Numbered from the stretch's first letter, positions 15,981 through 24,642 are shown. The stretch: 33,054 nucleotides of DNA from an uncultured Eubacteriales bacterium (GCA_949747515.1 CATKFO010000061.1:1-33054); one strand, 5' to 3'. A program made the numbers and translations. The notes: generated by a model not told the origin, from the letters alone.

Positions 15981-16067
15981 GTCTGCATTCGCTTCTAAAG
16001 CAATGAGCGCATTCAACTTAAAACAAAACTGACTCCGTTGGAATACCGAAGTCAGTTAGTCGCTTAA
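15981..16067 (+). pseudogene. 3' remnant of an IS3-family transposase
   Basis: The frame reads VCIRF, stop, SNERIQLKTKLTPLEYRSQL, VA, stop. The segment around NERIQLKTKLTPLEYRSQ is the characteristic C-terminal tail of IS3/IS150-group DDE transposases (usually YIxFYNNERIQ...LTPxEYR). A TAA stands where a tyrosine codon would be expected, and further stops occur upstream in the same frame, so the gene is dead and truncated. An 8-bp hairpin, AACTGACT/AGTCAGTT, lies within the remnant at about 16026-16057. Confidence 0.7.
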
Positions 16068-16300
16068 AAATTTAATATTTCCTTCCACAGACGGCTCTTT
16101 TGTACTGTACGTATAATATGGCGCTGCGCAGTCGTCATGACTAAGCAAGGATTTTTAAATATGGTCTTTTATATTTGCCGGTGAATCTATTAAAATACTT
16201 TTATTATTATAAATTCATCGGCACATGTTGTCTTCATATTGTAACGCCTTTGAAATCATGCCGGTAAATTATAACTTATACGCGTTGAAAAATCAAATTT

Positions 16301-17110
16301 TTATTCGTCGATTCTAAAAAATGTTTTAGCGTTTTCAGAGGTAATCTCCGCTACGTCGTCAGCTTCCATATTGCGAAGTTCGGCTATGGCTCGGACAGTC
16401 AAAGCAACGTATCCCGGATAGTTAAGTTTTCCACGGTGCGGAGTAGGCGGAAGGTACGGAGTATCGGTTTCCACTAAAATACGATTAAGAGGAACCGAAG
16501 CGGCAGCCTCTTTTACCTTAGCCGCATTTTTGTAAGTCACCGGACCGCTGAAAGAAATGTACCACCCGCGGTCGGTAAGCTGACGCGCAAGCTCGGGACT
16601 GCCGCTAAAGCTATGCATCGCTCCCTTTACGTCGGGATAACGGCGTATCATATCGAATACGTCGCCATGGGCTTCTCTATCGTGAATAACGACGGGGAAG
16701 CCCGTTCTTTGAGCCAGATCCATCTGCTTTTCAAAAACGTAAAGCTGAGCTTTTTTATCCGTGTTGTCATAATGATAGTCAAGACCTATTTCTCCTATTG
16801 CAACAACCTTTTTTTCTTCAAGCAGAAGTTCAATTTCGCCTATAGCTAAATCGGCGTCCATACCGCAGGCGAGCGCCTTGCCGTCGTCTCTGGAACGCGC
16901 CTCCGATGGGTATATTCCGACAGCGGCGTAAATGAAAGGATACTTATTTGCTAAACTAATCGATCTGACTGAATTTTGAAGATTCGTGCCTACGTTAATA
17001 ATATTTCGTACTCCAGCGGCGAGGGAATCGCGGATGATCCCTTCCGTTCCGTCTGGGTATTCCCGTACGACCCGTGAGTCGTCAAGATGCGCGTGCGAAT
17101 CAAAATACAT
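16301..17110 (-). CDS. tatD: TatD-family metal-dependent hydrolase (DNase)
   Basis: The 269-residue product is a TatD/YabD-type TIM-barrel hydrolase. It starts MYFDSHAHLDD with the HxH metal ligands, carries AIGEIGLDYHYD with the bridging glutamate, FPVVIHDREAHGD, MHSFSG and LVETDTPYLPP with the catalytic aspartate. Members are 3'-5' DNases acting on damaged or fragmented DNA. The open frame extends 44 residues further upstream into metG, but ATG at 17110 with GGAAGA 7 bases before it and the family N-terminus decide the start. It follows metG by 29 bases, as yabD follows metS in Bacillus subtilis. Confidence 0.93.
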   Translation of the reverse strand: MYFDSHAHLDDSRVVREYPDGTEGIIRDSLAAGVRNIINVGTNLQNSVRSISLANKYPFIYAAVGIYPSEARSRDDGKALACGMDADLAIGEIELLLEEKKVVAIGEIGLDYHYDNTDKKAQLYVFEKQMDLAQRTGFPVVIHDREAHGDVFDMIRRYPDVKGAMHSFSGSPELARQLTDRGWYISFSGPVTYKNAAKVKEAAASVPLNRILVETDTPYLPPTPHRGKLNYPGYVALTVRAIAELRNMEADDVAEITSENAKTFFRIDE

Positions 17111-17139
17111 TTTATCTTCCGTTAATAAATATAATTTTG

Positions 17140-19089
17140 TTATCTTATTCTCGAGCCGAGAGGGGTTGAATCCGGCAAAAAGATCACCGATATTTCGTCT
17201 TCTCCAGACGCTAAAATCATACCGTTTGACTCGACGCCGCAAAGCTTTGCGGGAGCAAGATTTGAAACGAGAACAACTCGTTTTCCTATAAGTTGGTCGG
17301 GCTCGTAATACGCCGCGATTCCGGATACAACCTGCCGCTGCTCAAATCCTAAGTCGACCTGAAGCTTGAGTAATTTTTTAGCATTTTTTATTTTTTCACA
17401 GCTTACAACTTTAGCGCAGCGAAGTTCAACTTTAGCAAAATCGTCGATACTTATTTCCGGCAGACGCTCCGTATCTTCAGTTGCGTAGTCTTTCTCAGTC
17501 GCGCGAGCGGCCTCTTCTCTCTCTTTCTCAATCTCAGCCATAAATTTCTCCTCGTCGATTCGTGAGAAAAGCGGCGCCGGATTTCCGACGGAACCGCCGG
17601 AAACTAAAGCTCCGAATGAAAAAGCAGTATCGTAATCTTTTACCTTTGATCCAATCTGATTAAATATTTTTTCTGAGGTTTCAGGCATTATCGGAGCGAG
17701 AAGAACTGCTGAGACGCGAATCGTCTCGAGAAGGTTATAAAGAACGGTTCCAAGACGCGGTTTTAATTCTTCGCTCTTCGCCAACGTCCATGGAGTTGTC
17801 TCGTCGATATATTTATTAGCTCTGCGAAGAGCTGCAAACACCTCGGCAATAGCGTCGGATATATGGAAATCGTCCATTAAAGCAGAGTATTTTTCAGCGG
17901 CCGCCGCGACGGTTTGCTTAAGCTCGACGTCGAGAGCTTCTTCATTATCCGGCTTCGGAACGACTCCGTTAAAATATTTATTCGTCATCGCGACGGTGCG
18001 GTTTACAAGATTTCCAAGATTATTGGCAAGATCAGTATTAAAGCGGTTAATTACCGCGTCGTAAGTAACCGATCCGTCGTTAGCGTACGGCATTTCTGAA
18101 AGAGCGTAATATCTTACTGCGTCGACTCCTATCTTATCCGCCAATTCGTCCGCATAAACGACGTTTCCGCGAGACTTAGACATCTTATCCGTCCCGAAAT
18201 TGAACCACGGATGACCAAATATCTTATTTGGCAAAGGAAGATCTAGAGACATAAGGAATATGGGCCAATATATCGAATGAAAGCGCATGATATCCTTACC
18301 GATCACGTGCGCGTCCGCAGGCCAGTATTTTTTGAAAGCTTCGCTCTGTCCTTCAAAATCGAAATCAGGATTATACCCGAGAGCCGTAATATAGTTTGTG
18401 AGAGCGTCAAGCCACACGTATACCACGTGTTCCGGGTCAAAGTCCACGGGAATTCCCCATTTAAAGCTTGTGCGCGATACGCAAAGATCCTGAAGTCCGG
18501 GTTTTATAAAATTATTTATCATTTCCTTCTTACGGGATTCTGGCTCAATAAAATCCGGATGACTGTCGTAGTACTCTACGAGGCGATCGGCGTACTTGCT
18601 CATTCTAAAGAAATACGCCTTTTCGCTCGCTTTTTTCACCTCGCGGCCGCAGTCGGGGCACTTTCCGTCCTTAAGCTGACTTTCAGTCAGAAACGCTTCG
18701 CAGGGTTCGCAGTACCAGCCTTCGTAAGAGCCGAGATAAATATCTCCCTTATCGTACATTTTTTTAAATATCTTTTGTACTGCTTCTTCATGTTTTTTAT
18801 CTGTAGTACGGATAAAATAATCGTACGAGGTATTCATTTTATCCCATACGCGGCGTACCTTACCGGCGACTCCATCTACAAATTCCTTTGGAGTCGTTCC
18901 GGATTCCGTAGCTTTATTTTCTATTTTCTGGCCGTGCTCGTCCGTCCCAGTGCAGAAAAAAACATCGTACCCCCTCGCTCTTTTATAACGCGCTACGGCA
19001 TCGGTCATGATAATCTCGTAGGTATTGCCGAAATGGGGCTTCGACGACGCGTAAGCTATAGCCGTAGTAATATAATACTTTTCTTTCAT
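17140..19089 (-). CDS. metG: Methionyl-tRNA synthetase with C-terminal tRNA-binding domain
   Basis: The 649-residue class I synthetase charges tRNA-Met. Its Rossmann core has AYASSKPHFGNTYE (HIGH-type signature with PHFGN), a zinc knuckle with CEPC and CPDC near residues 127-147, and the KMSKS loop FGTDKMSKSRGN near residue 300. The helical anticodon-binding domain follows. From about residue 545 a Trbp111/EMAP-like tRNA-binding OB domain is attached (DFAKVELRCAKVVSCEKI and NLAPAKLCGVESNGMIL). The two-cysteine-pair zinc knuckle and C-terminal extension are normal for Firmicute enzymes. It lies between nagA (47-base gap) and tatD (29-base gap) on the same strand. Confidence 0.96.
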   Translation of the reverse strand: MKEKYYITTAIAYASSKPHFGNTYEIIMTDAVARYKRARGYDVFFCTGTDEHGQKIENKATESGTTPKEFVDGVAGKVRRVWDKMNTSYDYFIRTTDKKHEEAVQKIFKKMYDKGDIYLGSYEGWYCEPCEAFLTESQLKDGKCPDCGREVKKASEKAYFFRMSKYADRLVEYYDSHPDFIEPESRKKEMINNFIKPGLQDLCVSRTSFKWGIPVDFDPEHVVYVWLDALTNYITALGYNPDFDFEGQSEAFKKYWPADAHVIGKDIMRFHSIYWPIFLMSLDLPLPNKIFGHPWFNFGTDKMSKSRGNVVYADELADKIGVDAVRYYALSEMPYANDGSVTYDAVINRFNTDLANNLGNLVNRTVAMTNKYFNGVVPKPDNEEALDVELKQTVAAAAEKYSALMDDFHISDAIAEVFAALRRANKYIDETTPWTLAKSEELKPRLGTVLYNLLETIRVSAVLLAPIMPETSEKIFNQIGSKVKDYDTAFSFGALVSGGSVGNPAPLFSRIDEEKFMAEIEKEREEAARATEKDYATEDTERLPEISIDDFAKVELRCAKVVSCEKIKNAKKLLKLQVDLGFEQRQVVSGIAAYYEPDQLIGKRVVLVSNLAPAKLCGVESNGMILASGEDEISVIFLPDSTPLGSRIR

Positions 19090-19136
19090 ATACTGAAACC
19101 TGCTTTCCCTGATTCTTATTTATAAATTAAACTTTT

Positions 19137-20294
19137 TTATTCAGCGAGCTTGCCCGCCGCATATACCGCTTCAATCTCTGGATTTCGCTTATCGCCTATT
19201 ACGATAATATCAGCTCTTTTTCCCGAAGCTATTTCACCGCACGAGGAGTACAAACCGATCATTTTAGCGGGATTTGAAGTCGCAGCCGGCAACGCTTCTT
19301 CAAGGCTGATATTGCAGAACCGCATGAAATTTTTAAGAGCCGTAAATAAATCGAGCGTGCTGCCGGCAAGAGCTCCTTCAACATTCAAGGCTCTGCCGTT
19401 TAATACAAACACCTTTTGTCCCGCAATAGCGTATTCCCCGTCGGGACATCCGGCGGCTTCCATAGAATCCGTTATAAGGACTAATTTATCCTTAGGTTTT
19501 ACTCTGTATAGAAGTTCTATCATGGCCGGATGGACGTGTTCTCCATCGCATATAACCTCGCTGTACGCTTCGTCGCAAAGAATGGAAGCCGCGGCGTTGC
19601 CGGGTTCTCTGTGATGAATTTGTCTCATGGCGTTAAACGTATGGGTGAACGACCGCGCTCCGCGCTTTACAAACGATACGGACTGATCGTAAGTCGCGGC
19701 GCTGTGTGCTATGCCGAGAGTCGCGCCTTTAGAATATACGGAACTAAAGAATTCGTCGTCGGCAAGTTCGGGCGCCGCCGAAACATGAGTCGGAAGCGGT
19801 TTCATCGCGTCGATAAGACGTCCGACTTCAGCTCCGTCCGGGGCGTGAAGCAATTCTGCGGCGTGGGCTCCCCTCTTTTCCATATTAAGGTATCTTCCCT
19901 CAAGGTGAATGCCGCCTATGGTAGCCGCTCCGGGAAGTACGTCTCTGTTTTCGTTAATATACTTTGCCGACAAAAAGAGATCGTTTAAAGGAGCCGAAGC
20001 CAACGTCGCCATAAGAGTCGTGGCCCCGCGCTTAGCATAGGAACGGCGCATTTTTATAATATTTTCAGAAGATACGGTGTTGAAATCGTATCCGGCTCTG
20101 CCGTGAGTATGAACGTCGACAAGTCCCGGAATAAGAAATTTCCCAGAACAATCTATCCGTTCGCAGCCTGCGGGCGTTTTTTCTCCGCCATGAAGAATCG
20201 TTTCAAAAACGCCGTCGTTAATCAAAACATCCGCTCTTTCAAACGCTTTTTTTTCAGAAGAGTATATCTCTCCTCCGTATAATAAAGTATAAAT
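19137..20294 (-). CDS. nagA: N-acetylglucosamine-6-phosphate deacetylase, probable ATT start
   Basis: This amidohydrolase removes acetate from GlcNAc-6-phosphate to give glucosamine-6-phosphate in amino-sugar recycling. Motifs include LIPGLVDVHTHGRAGYDFN (metal histidines), IGGIHLEGRYLN (usually HLEGP), GIAHSAATYDQ, SFTHTFNAM and LVLITDSMEAAG with the catalytic aspartate. The first conventional start is TTG at 20225 (362 residues), which would lack the first strands. The same frame is open upstream and reads IYTLLYGGEIYS..ADVLINDG, as expected for NagA, beginning at ATT (20294) exactly 8 bases after GGAGG. That gives about 385 residues, the family length. Both GlcNAc from cell-wall turnover and the enzyme would be cytoplasmic. 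It is inserted between rsmI and metG. Confidence 0.88.
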   Translation of the reverse strand: MYTLLYGGEIYSSEKKAFERADVLINDGVFETILHGGEKTPAGCERIDCSGKFLIPGLVDVHTHGRAGYDFNTVSSENIIKMRRSYAKRGATTLMATLASAPLNDLFLSAKYINENRDVLPGAATIGGIHLEGRYLNMEKRGAHAAELLHAPDGAEVGRLIDAMKPLPTHVSAAPELADDEFFSSVYSKGATLGIAHSAATYDQSVSFVKRGARSFTHTFNAMRQIHHREPGNAAASILCDEAYSEVICDGEHVHPAMIELLYRVKPKDKLVLITDSMEAAGCPDGEYAIAGQKVFVLNGRALNVEGALAGSTLDLFTALKNFMRFCNISLEEALPAATSNPAKMIGLYSSCGEIASGKRADIIVIGDKRNPEIEAVYAAGKLAE

Positions 20295-20353
20295 TGTGAC
20301 CGCCTCCGCCTCAACGTATTAAACGTATATTATTTTTTAGTAAACGGCAAACG

Positions 20354-21208
20354 TTATCTGTCTGCCGTATATTCTCTGTAAACGTCGCTTTTAGATACTC
20401 CTCTGGCCTTGGCCGCCGCCTTCATAGCTTCCATGCGTTCAAGGCCCTCTGAGATAAGCAAATTTACATGCTCCGTAACGTCGTCCGGATATTCCGCCTT
20501 CTTTTCGGCGGCTCCGTCAAGAACGAGGACGAATTCCCCTCTCGGTTCGTTTTCATCGTAATATTCTATCGCTCGCGTAAGAGTCGTGCGAATAATTTCC
20601 TCGTTAAGCTTAGTTAGTTCCCGGCAAAGAGAAATTTTTCTGTCTCCGAGAACGTCGCAAAGTTCTCTCAACGTTGAGCGAAGTCTATGGGGAGCTTCGT
20701 AAATAACGGTCGTTCTCGTCTCGTCTTTTAGGCTTTCAAGACGAGCGAGGCGTTCCTTCTTACCGCTCTCCAGAAAACCCTCGAAAACAAAACGGCGCGT
20801 AGGCAAAGCAGATAATGTAAGTGCGTCTATAGCCGCGCAGGCTCCTGGAACGCCCGTAACCGTGATTCCACGCTCGGCGCATAGCCTTACCAAATCCTCC
20901 CCCGGATCGCTGATCGCCGGGGTTCCCGCGTCCGTTACAAGAGCGCAGCTTTCGCCCCTCTCAAGTCTATTAACAATACTTTCCCCTCGCTCCCTTTTAT
21001 TATGCTCATAATAGCTTATCTGAGGCTTTGAAATTCCATAATGCGATAATAGCGTTCCCGTGTTTCGGGTGTCCTCGGAAGCAATGAAATCCACTCCCGA
21101 TAAAACTTTGATGGCTCTCTCTGAAATGTCGGATAGGTTGCCTACTGGAGTTGCGACAATGTACAGAGTTCCGCCGATTATCACGTTTTTTTCTCCTGCT
21201 CTGCTCAT
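20354..21208 (-). CDS. rsmI: 16S rRNA (cytidine1402-2'-O)-methyltransferase RsmI
   Basis: The 284-residue product matches RsmI (YabC/YraL), a class III SAM methyltransferase that 2'-O-methylates C1402 in the ribosomal P site. Motifs are GTLYIVATPVGNLSDISERA, DFIASEDTRNTGTLL, YYEHNKRE, CALVTDAGTPAISDPG and a C-terminal GEFVLVLDG. TTG at 21226 could extend it by six residues, but ATG at 21208 with AGAGGAG about 8 bases upstream is better. It starts one base before the trmN6 stop region ends, so the two are translationally close, as yabB-yazA-yabC are in Bacillus. Confidence 0.95.
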   Translation of the reverse strand: MSRAGEKNVIIGGTLYIVATPVGNLSDISERAIKVLSGVDFIASEDTRNTGTLLSHYGISKPQISYYEHNKRERGESIVNRLERGESCALVTDAGTPAISDPGEDLVRLCAERGITVTGVPGACAAIDALTLSALPTRRFVFEGFLESGKKERLARLESLKDETRTTVIYEAPHRLRSTLRELCDVLGDRKISLCRELTKLNEEIIRTTLTRAIEYYDENEPRGEFVLVLDGAAEKKAEYPDDVTEHVNLLISEGLERMEAMKAAAKARGVSKSDVYREYTADR

Positions 21209-21209
21209 T

Positions 21210-22007
21210 TCATCCGCTCCTCTCAAAGCTAAAAATATGATCGAAAGTAAATTCGTCGTATATGCGGCGCATATCGTCCGTGTATTCTCTGCTATTTTTT
21301 TTATATATAATCAGAGGGCGGCACATGGTAACCCCCGGCGCGCCTCCGCGTTTACCGTCGATTAGTATCAGACAAGGACGGCTATCCGAATCTGGGTATA
21401 CCGTCACGAGACGCTTAGGTTCTATCCCAGACCTTCTCATAGCGTCGGTCGCGTCGATCAGTCGCTCCGGCCGGTGAACTATGGAAAGCGAGCCGCCATA
21501 TTTGAGCAATCTGCCGGCCGCGGCGCAAAAGTCATAAATCGTACCGTTAATCTCGCGCCTTGCAATACTCATCTCGTCCGTCTTACTCTCTCTCCCGGAG
21601 CCGTCCTTCATATATGGAGGATTCATAAGGATATGATCAACCTCGCCGTCCGTATCTTTAAAAGTAATTTGTCTGATATCCGCGTTTTTTACAACAATCC
21701 TATCGTCAAGTCCGTTAAGCTCCGCATTTCTCTTAGAAAGACGCGCGAAAGCTTCCTGTAGTTCTACGGAGTATATCTGCGAAAACTTTTTCCTTGACGC
21801 GCAAAGCAACGATATAATTCCGGTTCCGCATCCGAGATCCGCGGCGCGCCCCTTCGGGTTTGGTCTGGCAAACGCCGACAGTAAGTACGAGTCCGTGCCA
21901 AACGTCAATCCATCCTTGCGCTGTATTAGACGCAGATTTTCGTTTATTTCATCAATTCGCTCAATATCTGGATTGTAAATCTCGTTTTTTTCATTCATAC
22001 AGATCAT
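21210..22007 (-). CDS. trmN6: tRNA1(Val) (adenine37-N6)-methyltransferase-like protein (YabB/TrmN6)
   Basis: This 265-residue class I SAM-dependent methyltransferase has AADLGCGTGIISLLCA as motif I, SVELQEAFARLSKRN as motif II and the amino-methylating signature HILMNPPYMKDGSG (NPPY). The N-terminus RLIQRKDGLTFGTDSYLLSAF is the standard start of the YfiC/TrmN6 group, which N6-methylates A37 of tRNA1(Val). Activity of the Firmicute members is by homology. Two ATGs, 22007 and 21998, are both poorly spaced from a weak ribosome site. Position next to rsmI matches yabB of Bacillus. The 171 bases upstream (22008-22178) show no gene. Confidence 0.9.
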   Translation of the reverse strand: MICMNEKNEIYNPDIERIDEINENLRLIQRKDGLTFGTDSYLLSAFARPNPKGRAADLGCGTGIISLLCASRKKFSQIYSVELQEAFARLSKRNAELNGLDDRIVVKNADIRQITFKDTDGEVDHILMNPPYMKDGSGRESKTDEMSIARREINGTIYDFCAAAGRLLKYGGSLSIVHRPERLIDATDAMRRSGIEPKRLVTVYPDSDSRPCLILIDGKRGGAPGVTMCRPLIIYKKNSREYTDDMRRIYDEFTFDHIFSFERSG

Positions 22008-22178
22008 ACCCGTAAAAATTTAACGCTCCGGTTTATTGAAAGCTATAAACCATGATTTCAGCGCGTTTTTATATTATTCTGACTTCTCTCAATTCCGCCG
22101 CACAATTGACGAAACGTAATTCCGCAGGACCGCGTCTTATATCGCGCCGCGCGCGTTTAAACGGACGTATTGTGTTTT

Positions 22179-22506
22179 TCAGTCGACTGTGAAATTAGTC
22201 CGTTTAATATGATCGTAAACCATAACTTCATCCGACTTTGTCATTCCTATTCTTTTTCAAAAAACGGTACGGCGTTTTTATTCTCGCATGCAAGCATTAT
22301 TACGTTCTCGGCTCCTCCGGCCAGCTCGCGCAGTTTTTTACTAGAGCCTTGCCAACCCCGAGGCCGGCGCGTTCAAGAATTACGACTAAGTTATAAAAAA
22401 GCCAATACGAAAAATCAGTTATGCAAAGACAAACGCCGATTATTTCTTCATCTGAGTTTCTTGCGACTAAGCTTATGGAAACCGCTTTAATCTGTAATTT
22501 ATTGAT
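22179..22506 (-). pseudogene. GNAT-family N-acetyltransferase, truncated and frameshifted
   Basis: Directly after the stop of the nucleoside phosphorylase gene, in the same frame, the minus strand reads IKAVSISLVARNSDEEIIG, then VCLCITDFSYW..LVVI, then LERAGLGVGKALV, the acetyl-CoA-binding motif A of GNAT enzymes. A frameshift in an A-run at about 22331-22341 moves the reading to LRELAGGAENVIMLACENKN and AVPFFEK. A second shift at about 22243-22258 leads to GMTKSDEVMVYDHIKR and a TGA at 22179. The N-terminal third is missing. Rejoined, this is a clear GNAT C-terminal two-thirds. Intact copies would modify an amine or protein; this one is inactive. Unless both shifts are sequencing errors, it is a recent pseudogene. 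Confidence 0.8.
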
Positions 22507-23271
22507 TTATTGTCTCGTAACATAATCGGCAAGAGACAATGCAATATCAAAATGACTTACGTCATGCTGAGTCCCCTTATATTGCGAGTCTCCATATCTA
22601 TACAAATGTTTGGGCGCGTCCAATAAATCTCCGCATGTAAGAAACATATATAAATTTAAATTTCTAAAGTCGCACACGGCTTGTATAGCGGAACACTCCA
22701 TTTCTACCGATATACACCCGTCGGCTTTCCTTTTTGCAAAATTATTTATTGTTTCTCTATAAAAAGCGTCGGTTGACCATGTTCTTCCTTTGACAAAAGG
22801 TATTCTATTTTTTTCCATGAAATGCGCGACAATTTCGGAATTTTTTATTTTTATATAATTAGAAGCCGGCGCATAATGATAAGAAGTTCCCTCGTCTCTA
22901 TACGCCTCGGTGGGGATCATTATTTTTCCATGGGAAATTTCTTTATTCAAACACCCGCTTCCGCCAAAAACTATGTATTTATCCGTTTTTATTTCCGACA
23001 AAGTATCCTCTATGGTCGCAACGCATGCCGGCGCTCCCGCATAGGTTTTTAAAAAGGCAAATTTCTTTCCATTATGACTTAATTGATATATCGGCAGATT
23101 TCCTGTAACGGCTATAGACTGCCCAATTTGTTTCAAATAATAATTATCCGCGACATATTTTTCAATAACGTATGAAAACGTAACTATACAAGCGTCTACT
23201 GCAGAAGCGTTGCTTTTGAGATGTGGATTTATTTTAGCCTCGGATCTATCGTCGAAACTATCGGTTATCAT
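22507..23271 (-). CDS. Nucleoside phosphorylase (PNP/UDP family)
   Basis: The 254-residue product belongs to the purine nucleoside phosphorylase/uridine phosphorylase family. It shows YAGAPACVATIEDT, the phosphate-site-like KYIVFGGSGCLN, MIPTEAYRDEGTSYHY and WSTDAFYRET, followed by GCISVEMECSAIQAV, in which the glutamates bind ribose. The MEC(S)A motif and GTSYHY resemble uridine phosphorylases and related nucleosidases, but base specificity is not certain. It has AGGAG as ribosome site and lies between ferredoxin and trmN6 in an otherwise conserved gene order, followed immediately by the GNAT remnant. This suggests both came in together. Confidence 0.85.
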   Translation of the reverse strand: MITDSFDDRSEAKINPHLKSNASAVDACIVTFSYVIEKYVADNYYLKQIGQSIAVTGNLPIYQLSHNGKKFAFLKTYAGAPACVATIEDTLSEIKTDKYIVFGGSGCLNKEISHGKIMIPTEAYRDEGTSYHYAPASNYIKIKNSEIVAHFMEKNRIPFVKGRTWSTDAFYRETINNFAKRKADGCISVEMECSAIQAVCDFRNLNLYMFLTCGDLLDAPKHLYRYGDSQYKGTQHDVSHFDIALSLADYVTRQ

Positions 23272-23450
23272 TATTTTTCTCCTATCGTTTTCATGTTACA
23301 CGGTATATACGTTTTACGCTAATCGCATATGACTTCAAAAACAGATCGTCTTCTTTTAAAGGTATAGTATAAACGACGCGAGAATGATCTTAGAATAAAA
23401 ATCATTTTTCATACGACGGATTTCTATTTCACAGGTTATGCTATTCCCTA

Positions 23451-23496
23451 ATTTATAAAGACAAGGCGAAGCAAACTCCGCCTTGTCTTTATAAAT
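23451..23496 (-). terminator. Strong 18-bp hairpin terminator after the ferredoxin gene
   Basis: An 18-bp perfect stem (23451-23468 with 23479-23496), GC-rich at the loop side (GACAAGGCG/CGCCTTGTC) and ending in CTTTATAAAT, encloses a 10-base loop. It lies 10 bases after the ferredoxin stop. Because both outer ends are AT-rich it could act in both directions. Confidence 0.8.
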
Positions 23497-23505
23497 ATAC
23501 GCTGA

Positions 23506-23676
23506 TTACTCTGCCGCGGGAGCGTCCACAGGACATACGCCTGCGCAGGCTCCGCACTCAAGGCACTCCTCAGCGTTAATAACGTACTTGCCGTCCTGCT
23601 CGGAAATGCACTCGACGGGACATTCAGCCGCGCAAGCGCCGCAAGCGATGCAAGCGTCGGAAATCTTATAAGCCAT
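23506..23676 (-). CDS. 2[4Fe-4S] ferredoxin
   Basis: The 56-residue protein starts [20 protein letters not shown] and has the second cluster motif [13 protein letters not shown], giving the two CxxCxxCxxxCP patterns that bind two [4Fe-4S] clusters. This is the small clostridial ferredoxin that carries low-potential electrons for pyruvate:ferredoxin oxidoreductase, hydrogenase and similar enzymes. GGAGG lies 7 bases before the ATG. The strong hairpin at 23451-23496 follows. It is a separate unit between ricT and the nucleoside phosphorylase, and it indicates an anaerobic metabolism. Confidence 0.97.
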   Translation of the reverse strand: MAYKISDACIACGACAAECPVECISEQDGKYVINAEECLECGACAGVCPVDAPAAE

Positions 23677-23751
23677 TGCGATACCTCCATTAAGTTTTTT
23701 ATTTATTTTATCACAGCGCGGCGAAAAAATAAAGGGGTTTTAGCAAAATAA

Positions 23752-24642
23752 TTATTTTTCTTGCGTCTTGTTTTCATCTTCGCGGGCTTTAATCGTCTTT
23801 ACGTCCCCTCTGTCGTAAACTCTTACAACCTCGCCCTTATCCTCATAAAATTTCACCTTTACAAGCCCTGTCAGAATATTCGCGTCCGTAACTACTCCGA
23901 TTCCGTCCTTAGTTTTAACCTTTGAGTCGATTTTCGGAGTAAGCTTTCTTTCTCTCTCGTACGTCTCATGCTCATATCTGAGGCAGCACATTAGTCTGCC
24001 GCAGGCTCCGGATATTTTCACGGAATTAAGGGATAAATTCTGCTCCTTCGCCATTTTTATAGAAACTTGAGCAAAGTCCGACAGGAAAGACGAACAGCAG
24101 AAGGGACGGCCGCATATGCCTAGACCGCCGAGCATCTTCGCCTCGTCTCTTATGCCGATCTGCCTAAGTTCTATACGCGTTTTAAATATAGACGCAAGGT
24201 CCTTTACGAGCTCGCGAAAGTCCACTCTTGATTCAGCGGTAAAGTAAAACATTAACTTTGAATTATCAAACGTATATTCGGCGTCGATCAGCTTCATGCC
24301 GAGCCCGTGTTCCGATATTTTTTCGCGGCAAACGCTCATAGCGCGCTTCTCAAGCTCTTTATTCCGCTCGTACTGCTCTTTGTCGTCCTCGCCGGCGATT
24401 CTAACTACTTTTCTAAGGGGAGGAACGATATTTTCCGAAGAGGTCGTATGGTTCCCGTCCGCGACGAAACCGTACTCGAGTCCGCGAGCCGTTTCTACAA
24501 TAACCCGGTCGCCGGAAGAAATTTTTAAATTTTCGGGAGAAAAATAATATATTTTTCCCGCGTCCTTAAAACGAACTCCGATTACTTCAACATTCTTCGG
24601 AAGCTCGTTAACGCTATTTTCTATATTTTTCTTTTTATCCAT
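23752..24642 (-). CDS. ricT: PSP1-domain protein RicT (YaaT)
   Basis: The 296-residue product has the PSP1 C-terminal domain and the cysteine motifs of RicT: LGGLGICGRPFCCSSFL and SGACGRLMCCLRYEHETY, spanning about residues 175-225. The N-terminal part (EVIGVRFKDAGKIYYFSP) is the usual start. In Bacillus subtilis RicT joins RicA and RicF in a complex with iron-sulfur clusters that affects RNase Y-dependent mRNA maturation; the role here is by homology. It follows holB after 60 bases on the same strand, the same order as holB-yaaT. Confidence 0.95.
   Translation of the reverse strand: MDKKKNIENSVNELPKNVEVIGVRFKDAGKIYYFSPENLKISSGDRVIVETARGLEYGFVADGNHTTSSENIVPPLRKVVRIAGEDDKEQYERNKELEKRAMSVCREKISEHGLGMKLIDAEYTFDNSKLMFYFTAESRVDFRELVKDLASIFKTRIELRQIGIRDEAKMLGGLGICGRPFCCSSFLSDFAQVSIKMAKEQNLSLNSVKISGACGRLMCCLRYEHETYERERKLTPKIDSKVKTKDGIGVVTDANILTGLVKVKFYEDKGEVVRVYDRGDVKTIKAREDENKTQEK

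Noticed and set aside
16177..16222. Inverted repeat GCCGGTGAAT/ATTCATCGGC as terminator of tatD
   Set aside because: It lies about 80 bases beyond the tatD stop with a long AT-rich loop and no T-run. It is too weak to call.
22170..22490. 106-residue plus-strand open frame
   Set aside because: It is the antisense of the GNAT remnant, which has recognisable motifs on the minus strand.
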